64,000 nt of DNA from Actinophytocola sp049647105. Lineage in GTDB: Bacteria; Actinomycetota; Actinomycetes; Mycobacteriales; Pseudonocardiaceae. The DNA lies in contig NZ_JBARWZ010000229.1 in NCBI RefSeq assembly GCF_049647105.1, positions 25,037-89,036 on the forward strand, in the 5' to 3' direction. The notes beneath the pieces were generated by a model. The model was not told the DNA's origin. It ran no database searches and saw nothing but the letters and a program-made list of their open reading frames with translations. Position numbers and translations under genes: made by a program. Below are positions 60,580 through 64,000 of this stretch, piece by piece; the stretch's first letter is position 1; the number at the start of each line of letters is the position of its first letter.

Positions 60580-63500
60580 TCAGTGGAAGACGGCGCCGCC
60601 GCGGTTGCGTTCCAGCTCCTTGCGCAACCGGACGGCCTCGGGGGACTCGACCGTGGCGAGCAGCTCGATGGCCTGGCCGAGATCGCAGGCCGCGGGCTCG
60701 TCCTCTCCCCGGCCCTGGTGGACGTCCGCACGCAGGACCAGTGCCTTCGCCCGCCACATGGTGGCGCCCAGCTCGATGAACAGTGCGAGAGCCGCCTCGA
60801 CGTGAGTGGCGCCTGCCGTCTCCTGGCCGCGGGTCAGCGCGATCTCGCCGAGCGCGTAGTGCGCCCACCCGGCGACCATGCGCTCGCCGACCTGCTCGGC
60901 GAGGGACAGGGCGTGCTGGAGGGTGGTCTCCGCGTTGTCCAGCCGCCCGGAGCGTTGCCGGACCACCCCCAGCCGGTACAGCGCGTACGCCTCGCCGATG
61001 CGGTCGCCGAGGTCCCGCACGATCAGCAGTACCCGGTTCAGCGACTGGTGAGCCTGTTCGAAGTTGTTGACGAACTGGTGCAGCTCGGCGAACCGGATCA
61101 GCACCTGCGCCTCACCGCGCAGGTACCGGACCCCCCGGCAGTGCTCGAGCGCTGCCTCCAGAAGAGCTTGCGCGCGGTCGGTGTCCCCTCCATCGATGCA
61201 CACCTTGGCCATGTTCCGCATGATGTAGGCCTCGCCGACCCGGTCGCCGACCGCGCGCATCTTCTCGAGGGCCACCTCGTACTTCGCCATCACCTTCTCG
61301 TCCCCGTCACGCAGGCGGTCGAGGGTGGCGATGTTGCGCAACGCGAGGGCGTAGCCGTGGTCGTCGCCCAGCCGCTCGAAGATCTCGAGCGCGGCGGTGT
61401 AGCAGCGTTCGGCCTCGGCCCAGCGGGTCTGCTGCGAGTGCATCCCGCCGAGCGAGTAGAGCATGGCGGCGCGACCGCGCTGGTTGCCCGCAGCCTCCGC
61501 CGCGGCGAGCGCGCGCTCGCCGGTCTCGCGCCAGTCGTCGAAGTAGCCCTTGACCTCGAACAACGACACCGAGGTGAGCGCGAGGTCCCAGCTCGCCTCT
61601 GCCAGCTCGTAGTCGGCGGCCAGCCGGACGGCCGACACGAGCGAGCGGCGCTCGCCGTCCAGCCATTCGATCTGGTTGCCCATCTCGTCGATGTCCTCCA
61701 GCTCGGCCGCGCGGGCCCAGCGGGGTGCGGTGCCGTGGAGGATCGTGTAGTTGCCCCCGTGTTCCTTGCGGTGCGCGTGCTCCGCGCGGGCCAGCCAGGC
61801 GCCCAGCAGCCGCTCGACGGTCTCGGTGCGCTCGGCCTCCGACTCCACGGTGTTGAGCAGTTCGGTGGCGTAGACCCGGATCAGGTCGTGGAACCGGTAG
61901 CGCAGTCGCTCGCCCGGATACTGCACCGTGTCCAGCAACTGCGCGTCGACCAGGGTCTCCACGACCTCGAGGGCGTCGTACGGGTCGGCGTCGACCAGGG
62001 CGGCGGCGATCCACCCCGGGAAGTCGGGGGTGGTGACCAACGCGAACCGGCGGAACAGGCGCTGCCCGACCGCCGACAGCACCTGGTAGCTCTGGTCGAT
62101 GTTGGAGCGCAGCACGAGGCCGCGGAAGGACAGCTCGTCGAGCCTGCGCACGCTGTTGCGTAGCCGCGCGACCAGCAGGTCGATGCGCCAGTGCGCCCGG
62201 GACGCCAGCCGGGCGCCCGCGATCCTGATCGCCAGGGGGAGGCCGCCGCACAGCTCGACCAGCTCGCGCGCCGCCGCCTGCTCGGCCACCAGCCGGTCCT
62301 CGCCGACGATCGTGGCGAGCAGCTCGAGCGAGCGGTCGACGTCGAACACGTCGATGGCGATCTGGTGTGCGCCTGGCAGGCCGGACAGCCTCGGTCTGCT
62401 GGTCACGACCACCGCACACCCGGCACCCGCCGGCAGCAGCGACATGACCTGGGCCTCGTCCGTCGCGCCGTCGAGCACGACCAGGACCCGCCGGTTGGCC
62501 AGGCGGCTGCGGTAGAGGTCGCCGCGTTCCTCGTCGTCGTCGGGCATCGCGTTGCCGTCGACGCCCAGCGCACGCAGGAACCTGGCGAGCACGCCGCGCA
62601 CGCGGTCGTCGCCGCCCGAGGACTCCAGGTCGCCGTAGAGGTGGCCGTCGGGGTAGGAGTCACGTAGCTCGTGCGCGGCACGCAGGGCGAGGGTGGACTT
62701 GCCGACGCCGCCCTTGCCGGAGATCGAGACGATGCGCATGCCGTAGTTCTCGGTGTTCCCGCGCTGCTCGTCGCTGCCGAGCGCGTGCTTGATCTCGGCC
62801 AGCTGCGCCTGTCTGCCGGTGAAGTCCGCGATGGTCGCGGGCAGCCTGCGCGGCACCACCGTCTGCGGCTCCTGCGCGGCCGTCGCGGGCCGGACCTGAG
62901 GCCCGGCGCCGCCGCCCTTGGCGACGTCGAGCCCGGGGTCGCGCTTGAGGATCGCGGTCTCCAGCCGTCGCGCGCTGTCGCCGAGCTCGATGCCGAGCTC
63001 CTCCATCAGCGTGGCCCGTGCCTGCCTGCACACCTCCAGCGCCTCGGCCTGACGGCCGGACCGGTACAGCGCGAGCATCAGGTTCTCGTACAGCCGTTCC
63101 CGCAGCGGGTACTCCTTCACCAGCGCGAAAAGCTCGCCGACGATCTCCTCGTGCCTGCCGAGCGCGAGGTCGAGGCGGATCCGCTCCATGATCGCGGTGA
63201 CCCTGGCGTCCTCGAGCTGGGCCGCGTGCCTGCGCAGCGGCTCCGAGTACATGCCGGCCAGTGCGGGGCCGCGCCACAGCGACAGCGCGCTGCGCAGCGC
63301 GGCGACGGCCTCGGAGACGCGGTTGGCCTCGATGTGGGTGCGCGCGGCGGCCACGAGGCTGGTGAACCGGGCGATGTCGAGGTTGTCCTCGGGGATCTCG
63401 AGCAGGTAGCCGGGTGGGCGGGTGCGGATCTGCGCCTCGTCGCCCGCCTTCGCCAGCACCCTGCGCAGCCCGGACACGCAGATCTGGATCTGCGCGCGTG

Positions 63501-63675
63501 CCGTGTTCGGCGGCGCGGAGTCCCAGACGGCGTCGATGAGCTGTTCGACCGGGACCACCCGGTTCGCGCTGAGTGCGAGAGCGGTGAGCACAACCCGTTG
63601 CCGGGTGCCGCCGAGGTCGAGTTCGTCGTGGTCCACCGACAGCACCAGAGGCCCCAGCAATCGAAGCGCCAGCAC
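60580..63675 (-). CDS. AfsR/SARP-family transcriptional regulator (NB-ARC, TPR), right copy
   Basis: A 1031-aa SARP with the same architecture as the left copy: winged helix (LRLLGPLVLSVDHDELDLGG), transcriptional activation domain, NB-ARC with GKGGVGKSTLALRAAHEL near 318, and C-terminal TPRs (RGRAAMLYSLGGM, EALALYRLGVV-type units). The GTG at 63675 follows GGGGGCGA; this start and the left copy's start give equal lengths. Similarity to the left copy runs along the whole protein, so they are paralogues from one duplication. It is the last complete gene of the window and probably controls the right half of the cluster. Confidence 0.93.
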   Translation of the reverse strand: MLALRLLGPLVLSVDHDELDLGGTRQRVVLTALALSANRVVPVEQLIDAVWDSAPPNTARAQIQICVSGLRRVLAKAGDEAQIRTRPPGYLLEIPEDNLDIARFTSLVAAARTHIEANRVSEAVAALRSALSLWRGPALAGMYSEPLRRHAAQLEDARVTAIMERIRLDLALGRHEEIVGELFALVKEYPLRERLYENLMLALYRSGRQAEALEVCRQARATLMEELGIELGDSARRLETAILKRDPGLDVAKGGGAGPQVRPATAAQEPQTVVPRRLPATIADFTGRQAQLAEIKHALGSDEQRGNTENYGMRIVSISGKGGVGKSTLALRAAHELRDSYPDGHLYGDLESSGGDDRVRGVLARFLRALGVDGNAMPDDDEERGDLYRSRLANRRVLVVLDGATDEAQVMSLLPAGAGCAVVVTSRPRLSGLPGAHQIAIDVFDVDRSLELLATIVGEDRLVAEQAAARELVELCGGLPLAIRIAGARLASRAHWRIDLLVARLRNSVRRLDELSFRGLVLRSNIDQSYQVLSAVGQRLFRRFALVTTPDFPGWIAAALVDADPYDALEVVETLVDAQLLDTVQYPGERLRYRFHDLIRVYATELLNTVESEAERTETVERLLGAWLARAEHAHRKEHGGNYTILHGTAPRWARAAELEDIDEMGNQIEWLDGERRSLVSAVRLAADYELAEASWDLALTSVSLFEVKGYFDDWRETGERALAAAEAAGNQRGRAAMLYSLGGMHSQQTRWAEAERCYTAALEIFERLGDDHGYALALRNIATLDRLRDGDEKVMAKYEVALEKMRAVGDRVGEAYIMRNMAKVCIDGGDTDRAQALLEAALEHCRGVRYLRGEAQVLIRFAELHQFVNNFEQAHQSLNRVLLIVRDLGDRIGEAYALYRLGVVRQRSGRLDNAETTLQHALSLAEQVGERMVAGWAHYALGEIALTRGQETAGATHVEAALALFIELGATMWRAKALVLRADVHQGRGEDEPAACDLGQAIELLATVESPEAVRLRKELERNRGGAVFH

Positions 63676-63976
63676 GTCTCGCCCCCAGTATCGGCAGACC
63701 TTCCCTGGTTCCCGTCGGCTGCCGGGCGCCGAACCGAGGCCCCCTCCAACCAGGCTCGTCCAGACGAGTGTCTCATACCGCGCGACGATTCCTCCGCGTT
63801 CGGGTGCTAATGGCGACGCGCGAATTCGACGAGAATCAGTGACGGGGAAGGAAGCGAATGCGCACAGAATTGCCGGATTTGCGGGAAATGATGGAATCCG
63901 GCCGTTCACGCCGGTGGTAGCCATCCCGCATGACCCGTTCCGCGGCGCCATGTGGGGCGGACACCGGAGCTCGCCG
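63676..63976. other. Upstream region of right SARP
   Basis: About 300 bp upstream of the SARP start. I see no gene and no clear operator, although no copy of the CGCTATCG motif was found here. It should hold the SARP promoter. Confidence 0.35.
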
Positions 63977-64000
63977 ACCCCCGGCCGTTGAGCCGGGGGT
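63977..64000. terminator. Hairpin at the window edge
   Basis: Arms ACCCCCGGC and GCCGGGGGT with a 6-nt loop end exactly at the last base. It probably terminates a gene entering from the right. Confidence 0.6.

Noticed and set aside
1..64000. tRNA or rRNA genes, transposases or integrases
   Set aside because: I found no sequence that I could support as any of these; horizontal transfer cannot be shown from mobile genes here.

Overview
The window is high-GC DNA with GTG/TTG starts, good Shine-Dalgarno sites and long same-strand operons. It looks like an actinomycete chromosome. The gene families and the short intergenic palindromes built on CCCGAAAGGCGCTTTCGGG suggest a Pseudonocardiaceae member such as Amycolatopsis; that placement is by family resemblance only. 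Nearly all of the window reads as one secondary-metabolite gene cluster. No multimodular NRPS, PKS core or ribosomal precursor is visible, so either the scaffold genes lie outside or the product is small.

Layout. (1) Left border, 1-7.6 kb: ornithine cyclodeaminase-like gene, a 54-aa secreted peptide convergent with a 1031-aa AfsR/SARP regulator, an HxlR-SCP2 regulator and two membrane proteins. (2) 7.7-19.5 kb: CPA2 antiporter, a decayed hydroxymandelate synthase fragment, isoaspartyl methyltransferase-like gene, Tat multicopper oxidase, molybdopterin oxidoreductase plus FAD monooxygenase, Baeyer-Villiger monooxygenase and an alpha/beta hydrolase. (3) 19.5-30.4 kb: HpaB-type hydroxylase with a class D flavin monooxygenase, O-methyltransferase, a solute-binding-like protein without signal peptide, a second HpaB copy and small oxidoreductases. 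(4) 30.6-36.7 kb, plus strand: free condensation enzyme, SAM methyltransferase, P450, YceI protein, DHA2 exporter. (5) 37.0-48.5 kb, minus strand: acyltransferase, secreted phosphoesterase, then HpgT-like aminotransferase, Asp/Glu-type racemase, GlcD-type oxidase, hypothetical protein, OtsA-like glycosyltransferase, MFS transporter, ThiG-like synthase. (6) 49.4-53.8 kb, plus strand: hydroxymandelate synthase, flavin halogenase, adenylation-PCP didomain, MbtH, closed by a classical terminator. (7) Right border, 54-64 kb: second CPA2 antiporter, third HpaB copy, second class D monooxygenase, SgcJ-like protein, SDR, a 49-aa secreted peptide and a second 1031-aa SARP.

How it may work together (inference). 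Hydroxymandelate synthase, a GlcD-type oxidase and HpgT would turn 4-hydroxyphenylpyruvate into a 4-hydroxyphenylglycine-type unit. The A-PCP didomain with MbtH would load it, the halogenase and HpaB hydroxylases would decorate the ring on the carrier, methyltransferases would cap it, and the free condensation enzyme would attach it elsewhere, a logic known from the C-1027 SgcC to SgcC5 enzymes. The ThiG-like and OtsA-like pair matches BexX/BexG2, which build a 2-thiosugar disaccharide in BE-7585A. An aryl-glycine unit next to a 2-thiosugar module is an unusual combination.

The most striking architectural feature is that the cluster is bracketed by two copies of the same cassette: a small Sec-exported peptide gene ending in a D-x-x-W...P tail, pointing tail-to-tail at a 1031-aa TPR-containing SARP, with a shared CGCTATCG motif about 120-145 nt upstream of each peptide start. 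This is a candidate peptide-sensing regulatory pair.
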